DNA from: Nyssa sinensis
Lineage: Eukaryota; Streptophyta; Magnoliopsida; Cornales; Nyssaceae
Assembly: GCA_008638375.1 (NCBI GenBank)
Contig: CM018031.1
Coordinates: 1,530,001 to 1,594,000, forward strand
Direction of reading: 5' to 3'
Length of the DNA stretch: 64,000 nucleotides
Positions 54,201-64,000 of the stretch are shown here, piece after piece. The notes beneath the pieces are model-generated. The model was not told where the DNA came from. It saw nothing but the letters and a program-made list of their open reading frames with translations, and ran no database searches. The stretch's first letter is position 1. Each line of letters opens with the position of its first letter. The translations under genes and the position numbers were made by a program.

Positions 54201-57200
54201 CAGATGATAGCCATCTTCGTTTTTTGAGGTGCATTTTGCTTTGCTTTGAAGCTATTTCCAGATTGAGGGTCAACCTAGGTAAGAGTGAGATCATTCTAGT
54301 GGGGACTATAGATAGATTGGAGGAGTTCATGCAGGGGTTTGGGTGTAAGTGTGGGTCTTTGCTTTCACAGTATTTGGGTCTTCCTTTGAGTGCTTTGCCG
54401 TCTTCCTCATCGATTTGGGATACTGTCATTGAGCGGTTTCGGCGTAGACTTGTTGAGAAAATTCAGTGGGACTTTTTGTGGGGTGGGAAAGAGGGGGAGA
54501 GGAAAATTCATTTAGTCAATTGAGAGAGGGTGAAGAGACCTAAGGAGGAGGGAGGATTGGGGTTTAGAGATTTGAAGAGGTTCAATGAGGCCCTCTTAGG
54601 GAAATTGTTGTGGAGGTATGCTAAGGAGCAGCAACCTTTGTGGAAGAGAGTGATTTCAACAAAATACGGATGTGAGGGGGGAGGGTGGTTTGTGAGGGAG
54701 GCGCAGGGGTGTAGTTTGTGGAAAGCCATTCGGAGGGGGAGGGAGTCTTTTAGAAGGTTGATTTGCTTTAAGGTAGGGAGGGGGTTGAGGGATGAAATTT
54801 TGGGAGGACCCATGGTGTTGTGAGATTCCTCTCAAGTCAAAATTCTTGATTCTTTACAATATTGCTTCAAATAAGGAGGCACATGTGGGTGATTATGTGG
54901 AGGCCTTAAGGGGTAATAGGGTGTGGTGTCCTTGTTTTAGGAGGAACTTTCATGATTGAGAATTGAAGGATGTGGAGGAGTTGATAGGGTTGTTGGACCG
55001 TTGTTTCTTGTGCGAAGAGGAGAATGATGTGATGATTTGGAAGAGGAGCAGCATGAAAGAATTTTCAGTGCGGTCCTTCTATAAGCTTTTGATGGGGAAG
55101 AAGGCAATGTCTTTTCCATGGCAGCTTATTTGAAAATCAAAGGCTCCAAAGAAAGTTGTGTTTTTTTGTTGGTCGGCGGCTTGGGGTGCTATTCTTACAA
55201 TGGATAACCTTCGGAAGAGAGGCTTCCATATGCCCAATAGATGTATGTGCAAGGAAAATGAAGAAACGGTTGACCATCTTCTATTGCATTGTTAAGTGGC
55301 TAGGGATATGTGATGTATGGTTCTCTCTCTTTTTGGGTTCATTTGGGCTATGCCAGCTACAAGTTTGTGATGTCTTAGCTAGTCGGAGATGTAGCCGTAT
55401 CAGAAAGGAAGTTTGGACAGCTTGGAGCATTGCTCCTCTTTGCCTTCAGTGGTGCCTTTGGAGAGAAAGGGACAAAAGAATTTTAGAGGGAGAAGAATCT
55501 ACTACCTGGAAACTTAAAGATAGTTTTTTGTTTTTATTTTTCTTTTGGCTTAAAGAAGAAAGGCCTATGTATCTTCATGAATTTTTTGGGGAATCTAAGG
55601 CTTTAATTCATGTAGTCTGTAAACTTTTTTTGTGTACATGGGTGCACCCCCCTCGAGTGCCTTATTTATAATAGTTTTTTTCAAAAAAAAAAAAGAAGAA
55701 GATGAAGAATGAAGTTTTTGTTGAAATAACCTCCTTAGAAGTATTTCTTGTGGATTAAAAATGAGTTTTCATCCTAGTTTTGAAGCCTATATCTTAGAAA
55801 TCATTGAGAGTAGATCTTAGCCAACATTGAAAGTTTGAATTGTCAATCTTAATATCCAAATTACACTCGTAAGGCTTCTCCCTCTTTGCTTAGGATTCAA
55901 TGCCTTACTCAATAATCAGAATAATTTTAAGAAGTTTCCATGTTTTAAGTACAGTTTAATAGAGGTTTGGGATATTTAGAATGGGTACCTTTGCTAACTT
56001 TTCTGTTAAGTTTATGAGATTAATTTCCATAGTTTCCTTGCACTCATCATAAAGGGTAACAATTGATTATTTGAACTTGGATTTTTTCTTTTTATTTTTC
56101 TATTTTTTATAAATAGAATGGGATGATCAATCTTTCACTGGCATTGACAGAATGGTAATAAGATTGCTCAATTGCGATATGGAAGTCACAAGTTTGGGTT
56201 GTGAAAACAATTGCTCTCCTCTTGAGAATAAGATTGCATACATCTAATCCTTCTTGGACCCCATAGTGGCGAGAGTCGGGAACCTCGTGCACAAGGACTG
56301 CTTATTGTAATCACTCTTTCTGGGAGCGAAATGGGAGAGAGGCCTTAGTGGCGCACCCATAGATCTTCTAGACACTGGTGATGGAAGAGAGCCTTAGTTT
56401 CAGCTGATGTAGAAGGGAGGTGATATTATGTGATTGTATTTTAATTGGTGTGGGAGAATTTTGCAATCATCTTCCTCTTTTGGTGGTGAGGAAGGGTTTG
56501 TTAGACACATAAGGGGAGTAGTCTAGGCTGATGAAGATGGTTAGAAAGCAGGATGAGAAAAGGGTGATTAATCTACTCAGAGGTTTGGGAGAAGGGAAAT
56601 CCATTTGATATTTTAATAACAAAGGTAAAGCAAGGGCAATGATATGGAGAAATAACTGAATCTTGTAGAAAATTGGGGGATCGGAGACCATTGGGGAATC
56701 TGGGAATGGATACTTTTCTCATTCACGTGGCGGAGATCAAAGGATGGCTGGTGTCACCACTTAAAGTTGACAGCCAGCTTTAATTGCCTGAAAGTGATTT
56801 GTGAAGTGGACTATGAGTCTTGCTGTGAGCAGTTGCAATTTTTGCATAGTTGTTTGGCTGGTCGAGTGGGTGAGATGGACTTTCCAGTTTTGGAGAAAAG
56901 TATTCAAATGGGTAAACTGTCATTTTTTTTTTTGTTTTTTTTTTTTTTTTTTTTTGGGGGGGGGGGGTTTGGTGAGCCGTGCCCATGTGGTGGATGTGGA
57001 CAGATCCCTGTTTATGTTCGGAATTTTTACAGTGAAGGAGGTTGAGACTTGAGACCATTCTAAAGACAAGGATTAGTTGTTTGGAGAGGTTCCAGTGTAC
57101 CTTGATTCAAGGGCACCATTCGGTGGATGCTGTAAGTTGGAGAATATACCCAAGGAGATTTACGTGAGGGGCATTGGGTCTCCCAATGCTTTTGTGTGGT

Positions 57201-60200
57201 GAAGAATTCAGATTTGTTGGGGACAAGTGTGGGGGCTGCATAAGGGTGCATAAAGACACTGAACTTCAAAATCATGTGAGATGTGCTCTTCTGTCATCTC
57301 TATTCTAGCATCAATTCTCATCGAAGTAGGTTCTGGAGGTGTGAAATAACTTTCTGAGCTGAGGTAGCTTCTTTCTTCAAGGACGTTAGGGGTGGCTAGA
57401 GATAATAGGTGGGGGCTGTATGAGAGGAGAAGAGATGAAGAAACATCACGAGTAAAGAAGGTTCTCGGGGAGGACAACAATGGCCACTTGTGCCTCCTTG
57501 TGTGGTGCATTTGGAAGGAGAAGAACATACTTTTGAGGAGAAGATTATTATGACCTATTGCCTGAATAAGATGCTTTTAAGTAATTTATAGCATTGAACT
57601 ACAAAAAATTTCTCGATATGTTACTCTTTTGAAGATTATATAGGAGATTTGGCCTTTTCATTGTAGCATTGTTTTGTTGCTCCTTTATATGCTACATGCG
57701 GCAACCCCTTGGCGTTTTTGGTTCTGAATGCAGTATGGCACTTGTTGAAAATTAAAAAGTAAAAAAGAAGCATCTAGAACAAAGTCATTAAGAAGTTGCG
57801 TCTCTTGTCAGTAATAGAACTCCATGTCATATATTAATTTATAAATTAAAATAAGTGAAGGGCTAAGTAGCCTTAGAAGGGAAATATAAAAAGATGGAGA
57901 TCCTAAAAAAATAGCTACAAGGCTACCTACACCACATGACATCACCCACACATCCCACACACCCTAAACCATCATGGCTCACTGGAGATAAAAATTCCAG
58001 GACTTGCTGAAGCTTTGCTAAATCATCTAGTTTGTCATTTGAAAAACTAAGTGATCGCTTAAACTCCACTCCAATTGCTGGAGAATGATCTGTGAATTCA
58101 TGTGTGTAGACCTGTAACACTAAGATCTAATTGATGCTTCTCTACAACGACAGCCAAAAAATTCCTTCAATGAAGATGTGATTCAGCCCCAAAAGAGAGG
58201 CTTTTCTCAAGCCTCAAGCAGTCCAAAAAATAATGCATCGTCAACAAATATTTGACTATATTTTTGGTTGTATTTATGATTTTCAATAATGGTTATGATC
58301 TTAGTCATGGAAGTGCTGAAGAGGTAATTGGAATAATTGACTTAGAAATCAATATAAAATTCAATACAAATACTCAAATCATGTTTTTGGGTGTTATAAA
58401 ATTTATCACAAACCAGGGTTGAAACATATGTATTAAATAGTGTTTGTGGATTTTCTAATAGAAAGATCACATTTTCAATAACTGCTTCTTGTGACACATT
58501 GCCTAATATTCTTGATACATTTATGTTGTGGCTCCGACATCTACCATGCTATGAAACACGGACTCTCTATTTTGACTCTCGTGTCCGTGTCAGACATGTG
58601 TCGGATACCGATACTCTTCGACATTTCCCGGACACATGTCGGACCCCGAAAAAGAGTGTAATTTTTTTTAAAAAATTTCAGACACATTATAAATACATTT
58701 GGGACATGTTTTCTATTTTTTACTTCTTTTTCTCCTCTTTTCCTTGGTTTTTTTTTGGTTATACACACACATATATTCTATGTAATAGTTAGTAAATTGG
58801 TTTTAAAACTTGAATTATGAATGTCAATGTTTAAATGAAGTCGTTTTTGAATATTTATTTAATGATTTTGTTATTATAATATCTTAATAATATTTTTATG
58901 CCAATTTTAATTGATATATAACATTAATTTTTTATTATATGGTGATATAAAAATTTTATTTATATTCAACATGTCCTTGATGTGTTCGTGTCTTACTTTT
59001 TTGAGAAATGACATGTCTGCGTGTCCATGTCCTATCTTTTTGAGAAATGACGTGTCTGTGTGTCCGTGTCGTGTTGTATCTGTGTCGCGTGTCCGTATCC
59101 GTGCTTCTTAGCTATCATGACTGATACCACAATATGAAACCATGACTTTCAACTGAGGTCTTGATCTTCCTACGACTTGACCAAGAAGTCACTGAATCTT
59201 AAAAGTTTTGTCATCATATAAAAAAAGCCTCTAGACTTCTCATTACATAACGTCTAGGATATGACTGGACCAATGTGATGATGATATTACATACCTTATA
59301 TAGTATATATAGTCGGATGTAGTTTTGGTGTTGCTCCCTAAATTTTAGCTGCCCTTCCATGTGTTATTATGTCAACTTCAGCATGAGTCGACTTGTGCTG
59401 AACAATTTTTTATTCAGGTTCAACACAAGCCCAGCAGCATGCGGCCAAGTCGTCATCAATCCCTACCGATGTTTACTCATCCTGGCTGTCTGGCCAAGGG
59501 CCCAATGTTCATATTGGAGTGGGTTGTGATTATTGTGGGGTAATGTCATTTTTTCATTTTTCTCGGCACCAGTTCATTCTGAAAAGATGTGCCAAAATTG
59601 TTCAACGGCTCTTGTAATAGGAAGAACTAATCACAGATAGTCACATGCATATTTCCTTGAAAACCTGATATTTTCAACTGATGCTTATGTTGCAGGTAAC
59701 TTGTGTGCTATGGCTCTCTAAGGGTTTGTTCATTCTAGTATTGGTTAAAATGGATATTTCATTTTAATGAACATTACTACTTTTGTTGAACAAATTAAAA
59801 TATTTTTCTTATCGTGTTTCACGAAATGTGGTCCAAAATCATATATCTAATATTGTCATAATGAGAGGAATTTACAATTGCTTACGGGCTACAAGCTGTG
59901 AACAAGATTAAGATCTTGACCTCTGCCTTCTTGGCTTTGTTAAAACCTAAAAGCAATGATTGAACCTCTAATATATGTTGGACATGTTTCATGAATTGAA
60001 AATTATGGTCATTGTTTTATCAAAAATCCCCAAACACATGTGGAAGCTCACTGGATATTGTAAGAATGAAAAATAGGATATATACCACTGGTGGAATTTA
60101 GTGTTTTTACCTTGAAATGGTCAGTGGCACTTTATAGGTATGTTGGCATAAGCAAAACGAATTCTTTGGCCAAAGACTAAAACCGTGTTTAGAATGAGAG

Positions 60201-60357
60201 AAGAGGACAATAAATGAGAAGTTTGTAAAATCCCTCTATTTTTTCTTCTAAACCCAATAAAGTAAAATAAAATTTTCCTCCTTTCTTCTTTTCTCCTGCC
60301 AAACAGAAGGAGAAAATTTTAGTCTCCTTCCATTATCTCTCTCTTTTTCTTTTTCTT

Positions 60358-60396
<39 letters not shown>

Positions 60397-61297
60397 CCTC
60401 CCTCCCTTCTCTTCTCATCTTTTCTAGCCCACTTTCTGTTCACAATCAACCAAAAGAAAATAACTAGTTTTTCTTCTCTTCTCTTTCCTGCGTTCCAAAC
60501 ACAGCGTCAAATTGTAATAATCGAGAAGATGGAATACTCGTCATCTGTCGAGAAATATATTTGCCGCCTTTTCTTTCTTTCTTTCTTTCTTTTTTTGAAA
60601 AAAATTGCCTTCTTTTCTTTTTCCGTTGACATTAATTTAGGTATTGATGGGTTCCCAATGAAATTGCATGGTAAAGCATTTGGGAGAGAAATGAAAGCAG
60701 GAAGGGATGGAGATGGTCAAGCTACTGTGAGAGGCGGAGGAAATATATCCAATATGAAGTGCTGATAGATTATATAAACTCCCGTGGAATAAAAATCCAG
60801 TTTACACTGCAAAACTCTAGGAAACAAATTTTTTTCCGGAGTCTCTGCTGTCACATCAAGAATTCTGTTGTGTTTACTGGGATTGTTTGCCACCTTGTGG
60901 ACCCAAACCACATGTAAAGTTTGCATCCTTTTGCCCAAGAATTAATGAATACTAATACTGATTCTTTATGCAGATGTGTCCAATTGTTGGGGAGAGGTAC
61001 AAATGCAAAGACTGTGTGGAGCAAATAGGCTTTGACCTGTGTGAAGGATGCTACAATAGTTCCTCCAAGCTTCCAGGCCGGTTTAATCAGCAGCACACAC
61101 CAGAACACGAGTTTGAGATTGTACAGCCACGATTCATACGGAGGGTAGACGCTAACAATCTTGAGGACGGGGGATTTTTTTCCCATTCTCCTGACTTGTC
61201 TGATGATGCTCCTCTGGACCCAGAAGATGGTTCAACTGCTCTCAATTTTTCAAATGACACTTTAGAAGATCAAGAAGGTATAAACTCTACAACCTAA
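43098..61297 (+). CDS. PRT1: E3 ubiquitin ligase PRT1 (N-degron pathway)
   Basis: Recognises proteins with aromatic N-terminal residues (Arg/N-degron pathway) and ubiquitinates them. Exons: 43098-43240, 46619-46647, 46726-46905, 51004-51339, 51436-51636, 59418-59539 and 60974-61297; all joins are in phase. Product 444 aa (Arabidopsis about 410). RING1 at about 44-90 ([22 protein letters not shown]); acidic/Ser-rich linker; RING2 at about 208-256 ([30 protein letters not shown]); ZZ zinc finger from about 333 (GCDYCG, then [37 protein letters not shown]). The end is uncertain: a donor at 61278 could instead splice to 61379-61483 and 61795-61853, giving 492 aa. Introns 1, 3 and 5 (3.4, 4.1 and 7.8 kb) are swollen by transposons. 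Residues 2-43 are an internal duplication. Confidence 0.92.
43101..43226 (+). repeat. 66-nt in-frame tandem duplication in PRT1 exon 1
   Basis: The peptide [20 protein letters not shown] (plus KI) is followed directly by [20 protein letters not shown]. The DNA shows the same: GAAAATCA then GATTCTGCTGAAA and CCTGACGAGTTTC, twice with a 66-nt offset. The repeat lies just ahead of RING1. Confidence 0.88.
43601..43697. repeat. Hairpin with ACGTG-containing palindrome in PRT1 intron 1
   Basis: GATTGACACGTGTG at 43622-43635 is exactly inverted as CACACGTGTCAATC at about 43660-43673. Weaker complementarity extends outward by about 15-20 bp. It may be a small MITE. The CACGTG cores are G-boxes by sequence only. 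Confidence 0.75.
43819..43980. mobile_element. MITE nested in the LINE, about 40-bp inverted ends
   Basis: GTCTCTCCATTTCATGAGAA at the left matches GTCTCTGTTTCATGAGAAAT, the reverse complement of the right end. The complementarity continues through CCTCCATTTGT. The interior is an A/T-rich loop. It splits the LINE coding remnant after the TADNLQ segment. Confidence 0.82.
44122..44290. mobile_element. Second MITE nested in the LINE, about 60-bp inverted ends
   Basis: The left arm GGTAATGCTACGGTAAGTTC and the right arm (reverse complement GGATAATGCTACTGCAAACT) align through GTGTTTTAA on both sides. It is 169 bp, non-coding, and separates the HILIHC and [10 protein letters not shown] parts of the LINE. 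Confidence 0.85.
44601..46618. other. Remainder of PRT1 intron 1
   Basis: The segment 44700-45700 is of moderate GC content with degenerate retroelement-like character (no clear domain or terminal repeats). The segment 45842-46222 carries a 126-codon plus-strand open frame that I do not recognise and do not call a gene. Confidence 0.35.
47774..49544. mobile_element. Non-autonomous Mutator-like element in PRT1 intron 3
   Basis: A 1.77-kb element. The left end GGTTAATTATACTTACTTCT continues to GTAGTTTCTGACAATT. The right end (reverse complement GGGTCAATTACACTTACCTC) continues to ATGGTTTCTGACAATT. TTATTTATT flanks both sides (47765-47773 and 49545-49553), a 9-bp duplication as in Mutator elements. 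The interior has two related blocks (CTTACGAATGGCACAA and CTTACGGACGACACAA, with TCTCTGATCTCC tracts) and an (AT)n run at 48246-48276. No transposase; a captured host leader is possible. Confidence 0.85.
49554..51003. other. Rest of PRT1 intron 3
   Basis: A direct repeat, ATTGCATATAATGAGAAGTGGCCTG (at about 50396 and 50462), lies in this part. The segment 49600-50260 is less AT-rich and may be an old transposon, unassigned. No gene. Confidence 0.35.
52307..52911 (-). pseudogene. Fragment of an unidentified gene, frameshifted, in PRT1 intron 5
   Basis: Two overlapping minus-strand frames read as one globular protein. 52911-52560 encodes [20 protein letters not shown], then [39 protein letters not shown] and FYEDGTET. 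A one-base shift near 52562 continues as [40 protein letters not shown]. The amino-acid usage looks like real coding sequence, unlike the noise around it. I do not recognise the family. It runs opposite to PRT1 and lacks evident introns, so a captured or retrocopied host fragment is likely. Confidence 0.5.
53819..55699 (+). mobile_element. 5'-truncated LINE retrotransposon with degenerate reverse transcriptase
   Basis: Begins inside the reverse transcriptase domain ([18 protein letters not shown]), passes a stop at [12 protein letters not shown], then the catalytic-type [22 protein letters not shown] and [11 protein letters not shown], then [20 protein letters not shown], and ends with the zinc-knuckle region ([20 protein letters not shown] in a shifted frame, [16 protein letters not shown]) and a poly(A) run. 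AGATGAAGAA flanks both ends (53809-53818 and 55700-55709). Several stops and frameshifts make it inactive. Same strand as PRT1, intron 5. Confidence 0.9.
56700..57770 (+). mobile_element. Degraded LINE-like remnant
   Basis: Broken plus-strand frames resemble LINE ORF1 DUF4283-type sequence ([20 protein letters not shown]) and the C-terminal LINE motif ([18 protein letters not shown]), followed by an A-rich end near 57746-57770. The order implies an internal deletion or two elements. A T20/G14 homopolymer block at 56925-56968 may be an assembly weak spot. Boundaries are uncertain. Confidence 0.4.
58546..59120. mobile_element. Possible MITE with CACGGACACG-type ends in PRT1 intron 5
   Basis: The left side has CATGCTATGAAACACGGACT and GTGTCCGTGTCAGACATGTG. 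The right side, read in reverse complement, has CATGATAGCTAAGAAGCACG and GGACACGCGACACAGATACA. These are the GACACGG-rich ends common in plant MITEs. The interior is AT-rich. A direct repeat, TTTTTGAGAAATGACRTGTC, occurs twice at about 58998-59055. Confidence 0.55.
60181..60508. mobile_element. MITE-like element in PRT1 intron 6
   Basis: The left end ACCGTGTTTAGAATGAGAGA and the right end (reverse complement ACGCTGTGTTTGGAACGCAG) are inverted. The interior is pyrimidine-rich with a (CT)n tract at 60361-60394. It resembles the element at 541-1040 in its TGTTTGGA-like ends. Confidence 0.55.
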
Positions 61298-61570
61298 AAC
61301 CATGTTTTAATTCTTTCCAGAATATCAATTTTTGGAATCACCTCCAGAGATTCTCTCAGATATTTGAGATCTTTCCAGAAAATGTTTCGCTTGCTCCTGT
61401 CTTGTCTGATGATGCTCCTGTGGACCAAGCAGATGGTTTAGATGCTCTCGTTTACTCGAGTGATACTCTAGGAGATCATGAAGGTAACTCTACAACCTAA
61501 AACCATGTTTAAGTTCTTTCTAGAAATTCTATTTTTGGAATCACTTTTTATAGGTCCTCACAAATGTTTG
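61195..61570 (+). repeat. 206-bp tandem duplication at the PRT1 3' end
   Basis: CTTGTCTGATGATGCTCCT starts at 61195 and again at 61401. Both copies continue through GATCAAGAAGGT/GATCATGAAGGT, CTCTACAACCTAAAACCATG and TTTTTGGAATCAC. The first copy is the end of PRT1 exon 7. The second lies in a block (61379-61483) bounded by CTTTCCAG and GGTAAC, in matching phase (1-1) to serve as an extra 35-codon exon (ENVSLAPVLSDDAPVDQADG...). Confidence 0.85.
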
Positions 61571-61853
61571 AGATACCCCACATTCTTAATTACTTAATCT
61601 TCAACATCTTTCTACTGATGATGAGCTTCATGCAACTCCAGTACAGTTTACCGAGTGATCTCTGTTTTTTACTTTTTGATGATGTTATACTTGCTCATGG
61701 GCAGTTGTTTGAACTTTTGTGTAATGATATCTTTTGTGTATTAATAATATATAATCCACACATTAATACTTGCATTTACCATGTTCCATTACAGATAGTC
61801 CCCTGAGGGAAAGGAAAAAAAAACTGTTACACACCAGAATTTTCGAATTTTGA

Positions 61854-63328
61854 ATACATGAAAATCTCACATATGATATGATAGATTGCTAAAAGGAATA
61901 GATTTGGAGTTTCTAATTGTGCATCATCAGATGGGAGGCTTCCTAATCGTTGGGTGGATGAACATAAATTCTTCATTGATTCGATAGACAGGAATATAGC
62001 TAATCCAGATGAATGCATTTTCTTGGCTGTTATCTGAACTAAAAGTTTCTGCCAAAGCACACTTTACTGCCTTTATAGTTTTTGCCTTGAAGGTGGTGCT
62101 GTTTTCAGCTCTCTTTTTTTGGATGCAAATCTTAGCCTGAATGTTTTGAAAGACTAAGAGTTCAGATTTTTCTTTCTTGGCCAATCAAATGACTTGAACA
62201 TATGAGTGGTCCCATTTGATTAACTCTGTGATCAGAAAAGGTAACAGTTAACACTAGCTTGGTTTCTGGGTCTTGGCAAGTCTTTTACTTGTGTAATCTA
62301 TGTGATTTGGTAACGATATATAAAACTTAAAAAAAACCATATATTTTGGTTGAAGTATGAGATTTTGTCTTTCTTGCATCATTTGGTATTCTCTTCAATC
62401 ATGAATGGTTTTGAACCATCTACTTAAAATGTGGTTGCTGTACTGATTTTTGAGCATACTAAGTAGAAGACTACCTATAGTAAAATGTACTTTGGCCACC
62501 ATTGTGATTGTTTGTCTTCATTTTTTTTTGAGTACAATGATGGGGGAGGGGGAACTATTATAAGTGTGTGTGCACGTGTTCGGCATGAGGCTTGAACTCC
62601 GACTTGTCGTGTGAAGAGGTATTTTAACTACCTCGTCTCGATGTGTTTCCACAATTGTTTTGCAGAAACAAGTTCTGTATTCTTGCATAATTTACTAGAT
62701 ATGAGGTTAGAAGATTTATATTGTCTAAGGTGCATGCGTAATTTTTTATTTTAAATTGTTTAAACTCTGTCTGCCACAAGTTTAATTTGCTCAAACTTGA
62801 ACTTGAACTTGTGAATTATGATAAGAACATTGAATCATTTTGGCATATCCATTAAGGCTTAAACAAAAATGAAGTGAGAACAATGAGGTTGCTCCGGAAT
62901 GTCAACCATCAAAAATAAATATGTTTTAAGGTTCTACAATATGTCAATTCAATCAGGCTTTGCTTAATGCGACCATTGTATCTTAAATTAGGGATCACAG
63001 TTTTTTTTTTTTTTTTTTTTCTGGTGAGAGTTAAACTATTCTTTCCAAAGTACGACTTCTAATATCGAATTTGAGAGTTTTTTTTTTTGGCTCACCCATG
63101 TAAAATATAAAACTTAAATATCAAATAAGGCAGAATGAAACTTATTTATTAGACACAGTCAAATAAAGAATTATTATTTCAGGAAACATTTTTAGTTATT
63201 GATTTTGTTGAAAAATAAATTCATAACTCCAACTTCAAGTGAAAATTTTAACTATCAAAAGTATCTGTTGAATTGACACTTTCATAATTCTCCATTAGTT
63301 TGGTAAATATGTTTATAACTATATTTAT
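61854..63328 (+). other. PRT1 3' flank, no further gene
   Basis: The segment 61860-62240 is of moderate GC content and probably includes PRT1 3'UTR. Beyond it the DNA is AT-rich with poly(T) runs at about 63001-63020. No coding sequence is recognised. Confidence 0.45.
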
Positions 63329-63771
63329 GTGGTGGATTTTTGGCATGGTGATATTGCTTTGATGAATCATTGTTATAGTTGGTTGTCTGCGTGTTTGCTG
63401 GGTGATGGCTATCTTCCAGTTTATGGGTTTTGCTTTGGTGGATGTTGCATTTGGTGCTGGTGGCTTTATGGACCTGCTTATGTCTTGAGGTTGCTATTGG
63501 GCTTTTTTGTTGCTTTGACTTTTTGCTGTTCTGATGCTATATTATAGCGTTTTGGGATTTTTTCTTTGTTATTTAGCCCTGGAGAGTTTTGGCTGTGGTT
63601 TTTTTTTTGTTTGGGGGGGGGGGGGGGGGGGGTTTTGCTTTCCTCTTCTGTCTTTACTATGGGGTTGCTTTTTGGTTGATTTTGTCTTGTGTCACCCTGT
63701 TTCAAGTGGTACCCCTTATGCTTCGTTTTTTGAATAAATTTGTCCACCGCTTGTCATCCAAAAAAAAAAAA
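63329..63771 (+). mobile_element. 5'-truncated LINE-type 3' end with poly(A) and target duplication
   Basis: A GC-richer, T/G-rich block ends in GAATAAATTTGTCCACCGCT, then CATCC and about 14 A. AACTATATTTAT occurs immediately before it (63317-63328) and after the poly(A) (63772-63783), a 12-bp duplication typical of target-primed insertion. No protein domain remains. A G20 run lies at 63613-63632. Confidence 0.7.
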
Positions 63772-64000
63772 AACTATATTTATCTGGTAAAAGAAATTCA
63801 AAACTACTTAGCATTATATATTTTTTTTAAAAGTCAATGTTCTTAAGTCAAAATGCAAACCATGCTATTTCATTTGTGATTGGGCACAAACCATGATGAA
63901 TAAAACTTTGTTAAATGAATTTTTTTTATTATTTAAAATCTGTCAACTTTTGAACAGATTGAAGAAATAGACCTGAAAGATTTTAATCTTTCCCTCTTAA

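Overview
This is eukaryotic nuclear DNA from a flowering plant, almost certainly a core eudicot and probably a woody one. The genes carry GT-AG introns, the intergenic DNA is AT-rich with many microsatellites and nested transposon remnants, and one intron holds a short piece of plastid DNA. The encoded proteins match angiosperm families closely. I cannot name the species. I see no CRISPR array, operon or bacterial feature.

Five protein-coding genes can be rebuilt by joining exons whose splice phases agree. From left to right they are: (1) an F-box/LRR protein on the minus strand (6841-8158, two coding exons plus a probable 5'UTR intron); (2) cytosolic ribosomal protein uL13/RPL13A on the plus strand (12138-15469, four exons, 206 aa); (3) the stomatal bHLH regulator FAMA on the minus strand (18885-20762, three exons, 377 aa), with signs of a frameshifted N-terminus; (4) 26S proteasome subunit RPN2/PSMD1 on the minus strand (23866-37748, 13 exons, 1005 aa); (5) the N-degron E3 ligase PRT1 on the plus strand (43098 to at least 61297, about 19 kb because its introns are full of transposons).

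Three of the five (F-box adaptor, PRT1 E3 and RPN2 receptor-scaffold) belong to the ubiquitin-proteasome system. From memory, Arabidopsis PRT1, an RPL13A gene and FAMA all lie on the same part of chromosome 3, so this looks like old microsynteny rather than a new functional cluster.

The rest is repeat history. The promoter/5'UTR of the F-box gene exists in three copies (about 2200-3140, 8200-9230 and 10523-11246), and one copy is split by a Stowaway-like MITE. Three 5'-truncated LINEs have visible target-site duplications (TSDs). Two are in PRT1 introns, one of these carrying two nested MITEs, and the third lies downstream of PRT1. Mutator-like foldback elements with 9-bp TSDs lie in PRT1 intron 3 and upstream of PRT1, and a long hairpin element sits in RPN2 intron 10. 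RPN2 intron 2 holds a nuclear copy of the start of plastid ycf1. PRT1 itself has tandem duplications at both ends: a 66-nt duplication in exon 1 and a 206-bp duplication that created a phase-compatible extra exon at its 3' end.

I found no new enzymatic or defence system. The most distinctive observations are the PRT1 end duplications, the out-of-frame FAMA N-terminus (now an overlapping upstream ORF), the triplicated F-box promoter and the ycf1 insertion.
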